In this document: one piece after another, positions 53,326 to 63,865 of the stretch | How the letters are laid out: every line of letters starts with the position of its first letter | How positions within the stretch are numbered: the first letter of the stretch is position 1 | NCBI GenBank assembly: GCA_029881795.1 | Contig: JAOULX010000010.1 | Coordinates: 56,158-120,157 of the forward strand | Source: Gammaproteobacteria bacterium | GTDB taxonomy: Bacteria; Pseudomonadota; Gammaproteobacteria; SZUA-229 | Length of the DNA: 64,000 bases | Direction of reading: 5' to 3' | The notes under the pieces: generated by a model | What the model saw: the letters and a program-made list of their open reading frames with translations, nothing else | The model's database searches: none | What the model was told of the DNA's origin: nothing | Program-made: the position numbers and the translations under genes

Positions 53326-54464
53326 AAAGACTGTTTTTCTAACCTAAGTATATAGATTTTTGAATTATTAGACTGCAGATAAATTTTATCATTAAAGACA
53401 ACTGGCGCATTGCGAGTCCCGCTACTATCTGCATTCAATCGTGCAACCTGATGCCCGTCTGCCCTAGCTATTACGTGCAGAAAACCCTCAAAATCAGTCA
53501 GCAACAGGTAATCATCAAAAAGCACCGGGCTACTTAGTTTTCTTGCGCTAAATACGTTTTGCTTCCAGATAGTCGCACCATTAGACGCATCGAGCGCCCA
53601 GACATGACTCATGCTGTCTGTTACATAGAGTTTGTTATCCTGAAATGTCATATTATTTGTAACAGACATTATTTTAGACCATAAAAACTCGCCGGACTGG
53701 ATATCAAGCGCTACTATCCTGCCCTGAAAACCGGCAATATAGATAACCCCATTATTCATCAGAAGGTCCGCATCGAGATCAACCAGCCGCTCAATTTCAG
53801 TACGTCCACGTGGAACCGTAATCGTTTTTTCCCAGAATAAAATTCCTGAATCCAGATTAATAATAACGAGCTTTCCGTTATCCAACCCGCTGATAACTTT
53901 ATCCTGCATCAAGAGTGGTTCACTATTCCCCCTGACACTTAAAGCGGGCACATCACGCTTATAAATCCATTTTTCCTTGCCCGTATCTGCCTCTAAAGCA
54001 GTCAACTGACCGTCAACGGTTTTGACTATAACCGTTGTGCCGGAAATAACCGGACGAGCCAGCACTTCACTACTGACTCGGCTCTGCCAGAGCACATCAG
54101 CAGTCACAGGATCTATCGCATAGACCAGACCTGAGCGCGTACCCAGCAAATAAAGATGCTCATTACCTCCGATAGCCGAGGCGTATTTAATAGCCAGATC
54201 TTTTTGTAAACGCACTGCCGATCTATTTTTATTAAAAACAGTAAGCAGGCCTTTTGCAGTCACTGAAACAATATCTTTTTCAAGATTAAGTATCGATGAG
54301 CCTGATAAATAAACCTCACCGTCACCAATATTGGTTTCACTCAGAACAGCCAGGCTAGCCGAGGCCTGAAAATCAACCAGAGCGGCAGGTGGTTCTGCGT
54401 TATCTACAGCACCGGCACAGGCCAGCAGATTAAAAGCCGCGATTACTATTAAAGCAAATCTCAT
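53322..54464 (-). CDS. bamB: Outer membrane protein assembly factor BamB
   Basis: Lipoprotein-type N-terminus (FNLLACAG) and PQQ beta-propeller repeats (VTADVLWQSRVSSEVLARPVISGTTVIVKTVDGQLTALEADTGKEKWIYKR). Confidence 0.95.
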   Translation of the reverse strand: MRFALIVIAAFNLLACAGAVDNAEPPAALVDFQASASLAVLSETNIGDGEVYLSGSSILNLEKDIVSVTAKGLLTVFNKNRSAVRLQKDLAIKYASAIGGNEHLYLLGTRSGLVYAIDPVTADVLWQSRVSSEVLARPVISGTTVIVKTVDGQLTALEADTGKEKWIYKRDVPALSVRGNSEPLLMQDKVISGLDNGKLVIINLDSGILFWEKTITVPRGRTEIERLVDLDADLLMNNGVIYIAGFQGRIVALDIQSGEFLWSKIMSVTNNMTFQDNKLYVTDSMSHVWALDASNGATIWKQNVFSARKLSSPVLFDDYLLLTDFEGFLHVIARADGHQVARLNADSSGTRNAPVVFNDKIYLQSNNSKIYILRLEKQSF

Positions 54465-55102
54465 GCAGCCGGCCCTGTTGCTGACTCACCCAGATTATCT
54501 CTTTTCATCTGCAACATTGTTTTATCGCCGCTACTGTTCAGCAAGGCTTTGTCAAAAGCCGCTCTGGCCTTTTCAACATCGCCCAGTAAGGTATAGGCAT
54601 CACCTTTCAATTCCTCAAAGATAGCTTTGAAAGCCTGATCAACATCATCCGACAGAACAAGTAATGCATCTTGTGGTTTAGCCATATCTATAAGAACTCT
54701 GGCTTTTCTCTCTTTAGCTACCTGAACAAGGATACTATCTTTGCTATTACTGATCACATAATCCAGTGTTTCAACTGACTTATCCTTATTACCTGCTTCA
54801 TAGTAGGTTTTTGCAAGCACCAGCGCAGCTGAAGCTGAATACGGTGTAGAACTGTAATCTTTTTTGATTTTTTCGAACACAGCCGTTTTATCAACAGAGT
54901 TGGATGAAGCATCCGTCTTTGCTATTATTTGTTCAAATAGCGCACTGGCTGCAGAGGTCTGCTTTTCTGCGTAGTCGATATAATATCTCCAGCCAATAAT
55001 CAGCGAAAAACCGACAACCGTGCCAACAATGATTTGTTTGCCGTTTTCTTTCCACCACTTTTTAAGCGCTTCAACCTGTTGTTCTTCTGTTTCAAATTCC
55101 AT
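54461..55102 (-). CDS. YfgM family tetratricopeptide ancillary SecYEG component
   Basis: MEFETEEQQVEALKKWWKENGKQIIVGTVVGFSLIIGWRYY; between hisS and bamB. Confidence 0.93.
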   Translation of the reverse strand: MEFETEEQQVEALKKWWKENGKQIIVGTVVGFSLIIGWRYYIDYAEKQTSAASALFEQIIAKTDASSNSVDKTAVFEKIKKDYSSTPYSASAALVLAKTYYEAGNKDKSVETLDYVISNSKDSILVQVAKERKARVLIDMAKPQDALLVLSDDVDQAFKAIFEELKGDAYTLLGDVEKARAAFDKALLNSSGDKTMLQMKRDNLGESATGPAA

Positions 55103-55114
55103 GACTTGACCTAT

Positions 55115-56380
55115 TTATATATTTTTTAGAAATGTATTTAAATCATTCAGAGCAACAGACTCCTGCTGCTTTTCCTGCCTTAAATACTTAATCATTACCT
55201 GCTTATTTTCAACTTCTTCATCGCCTAATATAATCGCCATATGTGCTGCTGATTTATCGGCTTTTTTGAGTTGTGATTTTAAACTACCACCAGCACAGTT
55301 TGATAATATTTTTAAATTAGGGTTCTGTTGTCTTATTGAATCGGCCAGCACCATACCCTCAATCTCTGCCGCTTCTCCCAGCATCACAATGTACATATCT
55401 GTCTGTTGCAGCTGTGGGATCAGGCCACTGTCATCAAGCAACGACAACAGTCTTTCCATACCGACAGCAAAACCGCAGGCCGCTGTCTCCTTGCCACCTA
55501 ATTGCTCAACCAGACCATCATACCTGCCTCCGGCACAAATTGTACCCTGAGCTCCCAGCTTATCAGTTATCCACTCGAATACTGTTTTACAGTAATAATC
55601 TAGCCCCCTGACCAGATTCGGATTAACACTATATTTAACACCGGCTTTATCAAGAATTTGTTTTAATTTTGAAAAGTGAGCAGCCGACTCTGCATCTAAA
55701 TGATCAGACAGCTTAGGCGCTTCACTGATAATTTTTTTCATTTCAGGATTTTTACTGTCCAGAATTCTCAGAGGATTAGAATGCAGACGTCTCAAACTGT
55801 CCTCATCCAGCTGATCCTTATAAGACTCGAGATAAGTAATTAATATTTCTTTGTACTGCTGTCTTGCCACATTGCTGCCCAGTGAATTTAATTCCAGTCT
55901 GACATCCGTCAAACCCAGTCTTTTCCACAGGCTGGCTGTCATCAAAATTAATTCAGCATCAATTTCCGGGTTTGCCATACCAAAGGTTTCAACGCCGATC
56001 TGATGGAATTGACGATAACGGCCTTTTTGTGGTCGCTCATGCCTAAACATAGGCCCCATATACCACAAACGCTGTAACTGATTATGCAACAAACCCGACT
56101 GGATACCGGCTCTGACACAACTTGCTGTACCCTCTGGACGCAAGGTCAGACTGTCTCCATTTCTGTCTTCAAAGGTATACATTTCTTTTTCAACAATATC
56201 TGTGACTTCACCAATAGAGCGGGTAAATAATGCCGTTGATTCAACCACAGGCATTCGAATTTCCTGATAGCAGTATTGCTGCATCAGCATTTGTAACACC
56301 GACTCAAGATACTGCCATTTTTCAGACTCTTCGGGCAAAATATCGTGCATACCACGAATTGATTTAATATTTTTGGACAT
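55115..56380 (-). CDS. hisS: Histidyl-tRNA synthetase
   Basis: IRGMHDILPEESEKWQYLE...LRPEGTASCVRAGI...MFRHERPQKGRYRQFHQIGVETFG...GGRYDGLVEQLGG. Confidence 0.97.
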   Translation of the reverse strand: MSKNIKSIRGMHDILPEESEKWQYLESVLQMLMQQYCYQEIRMPVVESTALFTRSIGEVTDIVEKEMYTFEDRNGDSLTLRPEGTASCVRAGIQSGLLHNQLQRLWYMGPMFRHERPQKGRYRQFHQIGVETFGMANPEIDAELILMTASLWKRLGLTDVRLELNSLGSNVARQQYKEILITYLESYKDQLDEDSLRRLHSNPLRILDSKNPEMKKIISEAPKLSDHLDAESAAHFSKLKQILDKAGVKYSVNPNLVRGLDYYCKTVFEWITDKLGAQGTICAGGRYDGLVEQLGGKETAACGFAVGMERLLSLLDDSGLIPQLQQTDMYIVMLGEAAEIEGMVLADSIRQQNPNLKILSNCAGGSLKSQLKKADKSAAHMAIILGDEEVENKQVMIKYLRQEKQQESVALNDLNTFLKNI

Positions 56381-56423
56381 AGCTATTTAAATAAGTTCTC
56401 AGATATCATTTAAAACAGCAGCA

Positions 56424-57476
56424 TTAATTAGCTGCCGAATCTGTATCGGCATCAGCTGACACAGCAGTTTCATTTATAGTCTGTGCTGTCGACGACTCCA
56501 ATGCTTCATTCATACTCATGGTAAATCGTGCCACTTGATTTCTTCTGATCTTTTTAGAAAAATCATATTCGATATCATTAAGCAGCATGCTGATTGCAGT
56601 GGCTTTACCTAAAAACACTTTAAACGGCTGCTGTCCCTGAAGCTCGACAGTTTTATCTTTTTTCAGCAGACTAAAAAACAGTAACTGTCCGTTTCTATCT
56701 GTTATTTCAACCCAGCAATCATCTGCTGCAGAAACTAGTAATACATCACTGCCAGTATCTGCAACGGGATTAGCCTGCTTAGCCAAAGCAATAATTTTTG
56801 CCTGCTTTTCCTCTTCAGCATTTATTTCTTGTGTATTTTCCGCCTGATCAGCAGAGCGTTCCAGACCATTATTATCAACAGCAGTTTGTTTTTCTGCTGG
56901 TTTCTCTGCCAGTTTTTCTGTTGGCTGGTTTGTATTTTGGAAATAATTAAGCTCTGCTTTTTCTTCCACCGCCGAATCTACTGCAGGGTCCTGGTTATTA
57001 TCTGGCTCTGAACCGGTACTTTCATCGCTGCTGATTGTTTTTTCAACCGGCGTATCACTAAGCGCTGAACTGCTGGTTTTTTGTGAGTCGCTAAGCCAGT
57101 AAACAAACAGTGCGATTACAACTATAACCAGTGAATAACTGATGATACGCATACCCAGATCGTCACTACTGGCCTGCGTTGGTAAATCAGAAGTGGAACC
57201 CAGACCGGATGATTTGCTTGTCGGCACTTTACCAATGGTGTCGTAATAAGCCTGAATAACATCGCTTTCATTCAGCTCTACCAGTTTTGCAAACAGCCGC
57301 AGATAACCGCATGTAAATGTTGCCGGCGGCAACGCATCCAGATCAGAGTTTTCTATACTTTCAACTATATCCAGCGACAGTTTTAATGTCTCCGCCACCT
57401 GAGGGAGCGCTATATTTTTTTCCTCTCTGGCTGCCCGTAATATTTCACCAAAGCTTTTTATTTCTATATTGCTCAT
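56424..57476 (-). CDS. rodZ: Cytoskeleton protein RodZ
   Basis: HTH_25-type N-terminus (FGEILRAAREEKNIALPQVAETLKLSLDIVESIENSDLDALPPATFTCGYLRLFAKL), TM, C-terminal DUF4115-like domain (DDCWVEITDRNGQLLFFSLLKKDKTVELQGQQPFKVFLG). Confidence 0.92.
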   Translation of the reverse strand: MSNIEIKSFGEILRAAREEKNIALPQVAETLKLSLDIVESIENSDLDALPPATFTCGYLRLFAKLVELNESDVIQAYYDTIGKVPTSKSSGLGSTSDLPTQASSDDLGMRIISYSLVIVVIALFVYWLSDSQKTSSSALSDTPVEKTISSDESTGSEPDNNQDPAVDSAVEEKAELNYFQNTNQPTEKLAEKPAEKQTAVDNNGLERSADQAENTQEINAEEEKQAKIIALAKQANPVADTGSDVLLVSAADDCWVEITDRNGQLLFFSLLKKDKTVELQGQQPFKVFLGKATAISMLLNDIEYDFSKKIRRNQVARFTMSMNEALESSTAQTINETAVSADADTDSAAN

Positions 57477-58231
57477 TAACGCATTAACCTCATTGCCTTG
57501 CCCGCCTCATCTGAGTCAGGAAATTTTTTAATTATTTTTTGAATGAGTTGCCTCATAAAAACTTTATCATCAAGCGCATTTTCCGCCTGTATTTGCACCC
57601 ACAGACTCTGAGCTGAAGGATTAACAACTGTATGATAACGCTGCATATAAGCACGCGTCATCAAATAGCGATTGGTTTTACTGCCCAGCTCTGCCATATA
57701 ATACAGCGCGGCAGATGATCTTGAATCTACTCGTAAAGCTCTTCTAAAAAAGGATTCGGCCAGCTCAAAGTTTGAATTTAACATTGCACATTTTCCGGCA
57801 TTAATCATCGCAACTACCGGTGTTTTATAATATGGATCGTCTATGGCTTTTTTAAATAGCTTTTGCGCCTCATCAAACCGTCCTCGGTTGCACAAATAGG
57901 TACCAAAGTTATTATTGATATCAGAGTTTTCCGGGTCCAAACTCATCGCTTCTTCATAATGACTTTCAATATCTTCAGTCTGGCCTACTTTTTCCAGCAA
58001 TAATGCCATGGTACTGTGCGCCAGGGCATTATCCGGGTCCTGTTCCAGCGCCTTGGTTAATTTCTTTTTCGCCAGCTGCAGTTTATTCTGAGCCAGATAG
58101 CCCGAACCCAGCTGAACATTAAAATGAGCGGCTTTTTTTAAATCCGCCCCTTCTCTGTAATCCCCTCCTGTTGAACAGGCTGTAAGCCATATTAATACTG
58201 ATAATACAGACGCTTTTATTATTTTTATCAT
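57476..58231 (-). CDS. pilW: Type IV pilus biogenesis/stability protein PilW (PilF), TPR lipoprotein
   Basis: Lipobox LTACS, TPR repeats (LAQNKLQLAKKKLTKALEQDPDNALAHSTMALLLEKVGQ; INNNFGTYLCNRGRFDEAQKLFKKAIDDPYY). Confidence 0.9.
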   Translation of the reverse strand: MIKIIKASVLSVLIWLTACSTGGDYREGADLKKAAHFNVQLGSGYLAQNKLQLAKKKLTKALEQDPDNALAHSTMALLLEKVGQTEDIESHYEEAMSLDPENSDINNNFGTYLCNRGRFDEAQKLFKKAIDDPYYKTPVVAMINAGKCAMLNSNFELAESFFRRALRVDSRSSAALYYMAELGSKTNRYLMTRAYMQRYHTVVNPSAQSLWVQIQAENALDDKVFMRQLIQKIIKKFPDSDEAGKAMRLMR

Positions 58232-59365
58232 TTAGCTCATTCCATAACGCAGATCTTGAAATTTCTTTTCACGCCGACTTTTATCTTCTACCTTACCTAC
58301 CAGCTGGCCACAGGCAGCATCAATATCTTCACCACGGGTTTTACGAATTGTGGCAACCAGTCCCGCCTGCATCAGCAGCTCTTTAAATTCTTTGATGACT
58401 GACATCGGTGAACAGTCGTAACCCGAATCAGGAAAAGGATTAAAAGGTATAAGATTAACTTTTGCCGGAATACCTTTTAATAATTTCACTAATTTTACTG
58501 CATCTTGACGGCTGTCATTGACCCCGTTTAACATAACATATTCAAATGTAATGTGACTCTTGGCAGTCTGGTTATTAATATATTGCCGGCAGCTGGCCAT
58601 TAATTCTTTTAACGGGTACTTCTGGTTAATCGGCACCAGACTGTCACGCACTGCATCGCTGACAGCATGCAGTGATACAGCCAGCGCAACATCGCTTTGC
58701 TGACCTAACAAATCCAGTTTGGGTATCACACCTGAGGTACTTAATGTAACCCGGCGTTTACTGAGTCCGTAAGCATTGTCTTCCATAAAAATGGTAATAG
58801 CTTTTAAAACATTGTCATAATTGAGCAGTGGCTCTCCCATACCCATCAGGACAATATTAGTAATTTTACGTTCATCGCGGTGTTCTTTGCCGAGCAATAT
58901 ACTGGCAACAAAGACTTGTGCAACAATCTCTGCGGCCGTCAGATTACGGCTAAAACCCTGCCGCGCTGTCGAACAAAAACTGCAATCCAGTGCACAGCCC
59001 ACCTGCGATGATATACATAAAGTACCCCGACCTGACTCGGGAATATAGACTGTTTCTATTTTATTGCCGGCATCCAGCTGCATCACCCATTTTCGGGTAC
59101 CATCACTCGAGGTCTGATCAAACACAATAGCAGGGACATCAATGCAGGCGGTTTGTTTGAGGGTTTCGCGCAGGCTTTTACTGATATTGGTCATGGCATC
59201 AAAATCTGTTGCCAGCATCTGATGCAACCATTTCATGACCTGAGAAGCACGAAAGGCCTTTTCACCGGATTCGATGAAAAAGGCCTCAAGATCCTGCAGG
59301 GTCATACCCAGCAGGTTTTGTTTCAGCGGTTGTAAATTGACTTGCTGATTATCGAGTACGTTCAC
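58232..59365 (-). CDS. rlmN: 23S rRNA/tRNA (adenine-C2)-methyltransferase RlmN
   Basis: [28 protein letters not shown] radical SAM motif; [30 protein letters not shown]. Confidence 0.97.
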   Translation of the reverse strand: MNVLDNQQVNLQPLKQNLLGMTLQDLEAFFIESGEKAFRASQVMKWLHQMLATDFDAMTNISKSLRETLKQTACIDVPAIVFDQTSSDGTRKWVMQLDAGNKIETVYIPESGRGTLCISSQVGCALDCSFCSTARQGFSRNLTAAEIVAQVFVASILLGKEHRDERKITNIVLMGMGEPLLNYDNVLKAITIFMEDNAYGLSKRRVTLSTSGVIPKLDLLGQQSDVALAVSLHAVSDAVRDSLVPINQKYPLKELMASCRQYINNQTAKSHITFEYVMLNGVNDSRQDAVKLVKLLKGIPAKVNLIPFNPFPDSGYDCSPMSVIKEFKELLMQAGLVATIRKTRGEDIDAACGQLVGKVEDKSRREKKFQDLRYGMS

Positions 59366-59777
59366 AAATACCTTCTGGGAACATCAGTGCGATTTCTTCT
59401 GCTGCTGTTTCTGCTGCATCAGAACCGTGAACTGCGTTCTCGTCAATTGAACTGGCAAAGTCAGCACGAATAGTACCCGCAGCAGCTTCTGCCGGATTGG
59501 TAGCACCCATAATGTCACGGTTTTTCGCTATTGCACCTTCGCCTTCCAGCACCTGGCACATAATCGGGCCAGAAATCATGAACTCGACCAGATCATTGAA
59601 AAAAGGACGTTCTTTATGTACACCATAGAACGATTCTGCCTGTTCGCGCGTCATGTGGATCATTTTAGATGCAACAATTTTTAAACCCGCCTGCTCAAAA
59701 CGAGCATAGATTTCGCCAATCACGTTTTTAGCGACTGCGTCAGGTTTGATCATTGAATAAGTGCGCTCTAAGGCCAT
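59349..59777 (-). CDS. ndk: Nucleoside diphosphate kinase
   Basis: [36 protein letters not shown]...[17 protein letters not shown]...[20 protein letters not shown]. Confidence 0.98.
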   Translation of the reverse strand: MALERTYSMIKPDAVAKNVIGEIYARFEQAGLKIVASKMIHMTREQAESFYGVHKERPFFNDLVEFMISGPIMCQVLEGEGAIAKNRDIMGATNPAEAAAGTIRADFASSIDENAVHGSDAAETAAEEIALMFPEGICERTR

Positions 59778-59827
59778 TTAGTAACTCCAGATTAAATTAA
59801 GTAAAAATTAGTAAATAAGAATAAACA

Positions 59828-59849
59828 AACCCGCCATTTTACGCGGGTT
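59828..59849 (-). terminator. Intrinsic terminator between iscX and ndk
   Basis: Minus strand AACCCGC-GTAAAATG-GCGGGTTTGTTT: 7-bp GC-rich stem followed by T-rich tail. Confidence 0.8.
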
Positions 59850-59861
59850 CAGGGGATGAAT

Positions 59862-59889
59862 AAAGGCCTAATACATCTATTTATAGGCC
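59862..59889 (-). terminator. Second hairpin immediately downstream of the iscX stop
   Basis: Minus strand GGCCTA...TAGGCCTTTATT just 3' of iscX (stop at 59892). Confidence 0.5.
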
Positions 59890-59891
59890 GA

Positions 59892-60092
59892 TTAGTCTTT
59901 TTCCTCTATCCAGGTCATCTGGATCGCTTCTAGAATTTTTTCACCTGAACGGTCGGGCTCATCATCAAACTCCGATAATTCACAAACCCATTGATGCAGA
60001 TCGGTAAAACGTATTGTTTTAGGGTCCACTTCCGGGAATTTGTCATCAAGCGCTATCGCAATATCCAGTGTATCTATCCATTTTAATCCCAT
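59892..60092 (-). CDS. iscX: Fe-S cluster assembly protein IscX (YfhJ)
   Basis: 66 aa: MGLKWIDTLDIAIALDDKFPEVDPKTIRFTDLHQWVCELSEFDDEPDRSGEKILEAIQMTWIEE. Confidence 0.96.
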   Translation of the reverse strand: MGLKWIDTLDIAIALDDKFPEVDPKTIRFTDLHQWVCELSEFDDEPDRSGEKILEAIQMTWIEEKD

Positions 60093-60103
60093 AAGATCAT
60101 CTC

Positions 60104-60442
60104 CTAATGGTTCTCTGATACCATATTGATGGTATATTTCGGAATTTCGATAACCAAATCAGTATCACCAACCACGGCCTGACAACTAAGACGTGAATCA
60201 GGATCCAGCCCCCACGCCTTATCGAGCATATCGTCTTCGGTTTCAGTAGCTTCCCGCAGCGATTCAGCGCCTTCACGAATATAAACATGACAGGTAGTAC
60301 AGGCACAGGATTTCTCACAAGCGTGCTCAATATCGATACCATTAGCCTGTGCCGCATCACAAATAGTGACGCCCGGCTCTGCTTCAAAAACTTTGCCGTC
60401 AGGACATATTTCTTCATGTGGCAAAAAGATCAGTTGAGTCAT
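60104..60442 (-). CDS. fdx: ISC system 2Fe-2S ferredoxin
   Basis: HACEKSCACTTCHVYIREGAESL...EDDMLDKAWGLDPDSRLSCQA; adjacent to hscA. Confidence 0.96.
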   Translation of the reverse strand: MTQLIFLPHEEICPDGKVFEAEPGVTICDAAQANGIDIEHACEKSCACTTCHVYIREGAESLREATETEDDMLDKAWGLDPDSRLSCQAVVGDTDLVIEIPKYTINMVSENH

Positions 60443-60478
60443 TTAATTCTAAGCTCCTGTTTTAAATTGCCAACCAAG

Positions 60479-62365
60479 TTATTTGCTGTCTTTATTGGTT
60501 GTATATTCATCAATCTTGTGACCCGCCATCGCATCGTGAATACTCTGATTCATGCGCCGAGCGATATAGCCTTCACAGGTTTTTTCAAGTGTTTTGACAG
60601 CCTGTTTAATTTGTTCGGCCGTACCGCTCTGACGCAGCGCCGACAATGCAGCACGCGACTGTTCAATTAATGATTTTTCATCATTCTCTAGTAGTCGATC
60701 ACCATCAGCCAACAAGGCAGCATCAATCGCTTCTAATACCCGATCCGCTTCAACCTGCTCTTCACGTAATTTTCTTGCCTCCATGTCGTCATGGGCATGA
60801 TTCATCGAATCGCGTAACATCTGTTCGATTTCATTATCAGAAAGCCCGTATGATGGCTTAACACTGACCTTTGCTTCAACACCGCTGCTTTCTTCCAGCG
60901 ACGACACACTCAATAAGCCGTCCGCATCGACCTGATAGGTTACCCGAATCCGCGCTGCGCCAGCCACCATCGGCGGAATGCCGCGTAATTCAAAACGCGC
61001 CAGTGAACGACAATCGGCTACCAACTCACGTTCACCTTGTACCACATGCACCGCCAGTGCGGTCTGACCATCTTTATAAGTGGTAAAATCTTGTGCTCTG
61101 GCGACCGGTATTGGGGTGTTGCGATGGATAATTTTTTCCGACAACCCGCCCATCGTCTCGATGCCCAGCGACAATGGCAGCACATCCAGTAATAACAACT
61201 CTCCACCCTGATTATTACCAGCCAGTATATCGGCCTGCAGTGCAGCGCCTATCGCCACCACTTTATCAGGATCAATCTCGACCAGAGGCTGCTTGTTAAA
61301 AAATTCCGCAACGCGGTCTCTGACTACCGGCACACGGGTTGAGCCACCGACCATGACGATATTTTTAATGTCGCTTTTGTCGATAGCCGCATCACGCAGT
61401 GCACGCCGACAAGAGGCCAGCGTTTTACTGACCAGCGCATCGATCAGCTGATTAAATTTATCTTTAGTCAGCTCAATAGCCCAGTTTTTTTCACCCAGCA
61501 AAAGCGAGACAGTCACAGAATCAGCATCGGTTAACGCTTCTTTTACGCGGCGCGCCTCATTAATGATTTGCCGGTTCAACGAAGCGTTTAATTCAGTCAC
61601 ACCGGCCTCAGCAACCAACCATTCTGCGATAGCCAGATCGAAATCATCGCCACCCAGCGCACTATCACCACCGGTCGACAAAACCTCAAAAACACCTTTA
61701 TTAAGTCGTAGAATAGAAACATCAAAGGTGCCGCCGCCCAGATCATAAATGACAACCACACCTTCTTCGCCACTATCCAGACCATAGGCCACCGCTGCGG
61801 CTGTTGGTTCGTTTAGCAGTCGCAAAACATCTAAACCCGCAAGTCTGGCCGCATCTTTTGTGGCCTGTCGCTGTGCATCATCAAAATAAGCCGGCACGGT
61901 TATTACCGCTCCGCTTAACTCACCACCCAGGGTATTTTCAGCTCTGATTTTGAGCTGTTTCAAAATTTCTGCAGAAACCTCGACAGCACTAACTTCACCT
62001 GCTGTAGTTTTAATTCGCGGTAGCGCTGGGTTGTCATTGTTAAATTGATACGGAATATGCTCCGCCAATGTTTTTAAGTCTTTAGAAGCCCGCCCCATCA
62101 GCCGTTTTACTGAAACAATCGTATTGTGCGGATCGGTTACTGCCAGCGCCTGCGCTGTACGCCCAACCTGTATTGTTTGATCCGCTGCATAATGCACCAC
62201 AGAAGGCAGAATTGAATCACCGTTATCATCCGTTAACGTAGTCGCTTTACCGCTTCGGACACTTGCGACCAGTGAATTAGTGGTCCCCAAATCAATACCG
62301 ACAGCAAGCCGGTGTTGGTGTGGAGCGGTTGACTGCCCCGGTTCTGCTATTTGTAGTAATGCCAT
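60479..62365 (-). CDS. hscA: Fe-S assembly Hsp70 chaperone HscA
   Basis: [23 protein letters not shown]...[44 protein letters not shown] start at 62365 is more plausible than the ORF start at 62398. Confidence 0.97.
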   Translation of the reverse strand: MALLQIAEPGQSTAPHQHRLAVGIDLGTTNSLVASVRSGKATTLTDDNGDSILPSVVHYAADQTIQVGRTAQALAVTDPHNTIVSVKRLMGRASKDLKTLAEHIPYQFNNDNPALPRIKTTAGEVSAVEVSAEILKQLKIRAENTLGGELSGAVITVPAYFDDAQRQATKDAARLAGLDVLRLLNEPTAAAVAYGLDSGEEGVVVIYDLGGGTFDVSILRLNKGVFEVLSTGGDSALGGDDFDLAIAEWLVAEAGVTELNASLNRQIINEARRVKEALTDADSVTVSLLLGEKNWAIELTKDKFNQLIDALVSKTLASCRRALRDAAIDKSDIKNIVMVGGSTRVPVVRDRVAEFFNKQPLVEIDPDKVVAIGAALQADILAGNNQGGELLLLDVLPLSLGIETMGGLSEKIIHRNTPIPVARAQDFTTYKDGQTALAVHVVQGERELVADCRSLARFELRGIPPMVAGAARIRVTYQVDADGLLSVSSLEESSGVEAKVSVKPSYGLSDNEIEQMLRDSMNHAHDDMEARKLREEQVEADRVLEAIDAALLADGDRLLENDEKSLIEQSRAALSALRQSGTAEQIKQAVKTLEKTCEGYIARRMNQSIHDAMAGHKIDEYTTNKDSK

Positions 62366-62381
62366 TGCCTTATTTCCAGAC

Positions 62382-62927
62382 TTAGCCCAGCAACTCATCT
62401 TCTATAGCCACCGCTATATCATTGAGCTCCTGAATATTTTTATTTAAAAACTGCATTTTACGCGATAACTCATGCGCTTTATCAAATAACTGCTGCTGAT
62501 AAGCTTGCGCAAAATCATTCATAACAGCTGCCATCAAGCCCTTAACACGACTGAGTAAACGATCTGTTTCGGCTAACGCATCCGACTGTAAACGAAGCGA
62601 TTCAATCTCTTCTCTTAGCTCAATCTGCTCCATCAGAAACATCGGATCCATCGTTGTATCCTGTTCATGATCAATATCGAGCCCGCCAAGCTTTAACAGA
62701 TAATGCGCTCTTGAAACCGGTGATTTTAACGTGTCGTAGGCCTGATTAACCAGCGATGCCATCTGTACTGCAAGCCGACTCTGCTGATCACCGGCACTGA
62801 CAAAGCGATCGGGATGGATCTCTTTTTGCAGCTCTCTGTATACTGCAGACAATTGCGCAAGATCCAGCTCAAAGCCGACCGGCAGCTCGAATATTTCAAA
62901 GTAATTTTTAGAAAATAAATCAGACAT
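62382..62927 (-). CDS. hscB: Fe-S assembly J-type co-chaperone HscB
   Basis: [38 protein letters not shown] (HPD motif). Confidence 0.96.
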   Translation of the reverse strand: MSDLFSKNYFEIFELPVGFELDLAQLSAVYRELQKEIHPDRFVSAGDQQSRLAVQMASLVNQAYDTLKSPVSRAHYLLKLGGLDIDHEQDTTMDPMFLMEQIELREEIESLRLQSDALAETDRLLSRVKGLMAAVMNDFAQAYQQQLFDKAHELSRKMQFLNKNIQELNDIAVAIEDELLG

Positions 62928-62949
62928 TTAGAAACTTAAACTGGTCAAT

Positions 62950-62985
62950 AAAAAAAACCCCGGTTGCATGACTATCACCGGGGTT
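62950..62985 (-). terminator. Strong intrinsic terminator between iscA and hscB
   Basis: Minus strand AACCCCGGT-GATAGTCATGCA-ACCGGGGTTTTTTTT: perfect 9-bp GC-rich stem, 12-nt loop, 8-T tract. Confidence 0.92.
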
Positions 62986-63013
62986 GATTTCTGTATTCAA
63001 TGAATCGGATAAA

Positions 63014-63337
63014 TTAAACCGTAAAACTTTCACCACAACCGCAGCGATCCCCCTCATTCGGATTATTAAAAGCAAAGCCTTCATTAAGGCCTTCTTTGGT
63101 ATAATCCAGCTGGGTTCCATCAAGATAAACAAGGCTTTTTTTATCGACGATGACCTTTACGCCATTATCTTCGAAAACCTCATCATTATCAGAGATTTCA
63201 TCAACAAACTCGATCACATAGGCCATACCTGAACACCCCGTGGTTTTCACCCCGAGACGTACACCTACGCCGGTACCGCGGTTAGCCAGAAAGTTTAATA
63301 CACGTTCAGCTGCCGGAGCCGTTATCGAAATTGCCAT
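63014..63337 (-). CDS. iscA: A-type Fe-S cluster assembly protein IscA
   Basis: [43 protein letters not shown]...[10 protein letters not shown]; conserved Cys residues. Confidence 0.96.
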   Translation of the reverse strand: MAISITAPAAERVLNFLANRGTGVGVRLGVKTTGCSGMAYVIEFVDEISDNDEVFEDNGVKVIVDKKSLVYLDGTQLDYTKEGLNEGFAFNNPNEGDRCGCGESFTV

Positions 63338-63355
63338 CGCTATAAAAAACCTCTG

Positions 63356-63733
63356 TTAATTTTTTGACTGATAATCTTCGATTGCTGATTTAATAGCATC
63401 TTCAGCCAGCACTGAGCAGTGTACTTTAACCGGCGGCAATGCCAATTCATCAGCTATATCCTGATTTTTTATCGCTTTTGCCTGATCCAGCGTTTTACCT
63501 TTAACCCATTCTGTTAATAATGAGCTGGATGCAATGGCAGAACCACATCCATAGGTCTTAAATACAGCATCTTCAATAATACCATCATCGCCGACTTTGA
63601 TTTGCAAACGCATTACATCGCCGCAAGCAGGTGCTCCGACCATACCGGTACCAACGCCTTTCTCATCTTTATCAAAACTACCAACGTTACGTGGATTCTC
63701 ATAGTGATCCAGAACTTTATCGCTATATGCCAT
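63356..63733 (-). CDS. iscU: Fe-S cluster scaffold protein IscU
   Basis: MAYSDKVLDHYENPRNVGSFDKDEKGVGTGMVGAPACGDVMRLQIKV...LPPVKVHCSVLAEDAIKSAIEDY (LPPVK motif). Confidence 0.98.
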   Translation of the reverse strand: MAYSDKVLDHYENPRNVGSFDKDEKGVGTGMVGAPACGDVMRLQIKVGDDGIIEDAVFKTYGCGSAIASSSLLTEWVKGKTLDQAKAIKNQDIADELALPPVKVHCSVLAEDAIKSAIEDYQSKN

Positions 63734-63865
63734 GATCTTTTACCTCTATATTCAGCGTATTTTACGCTGTTTTCGTCTATTACTAAACCATTTGTTTATT
63801 CTTTAAGCCTGTGCATGGCATGGAAAATAGCGCCAATGAAAGCAGTGAAGACAAACAGATTATTT

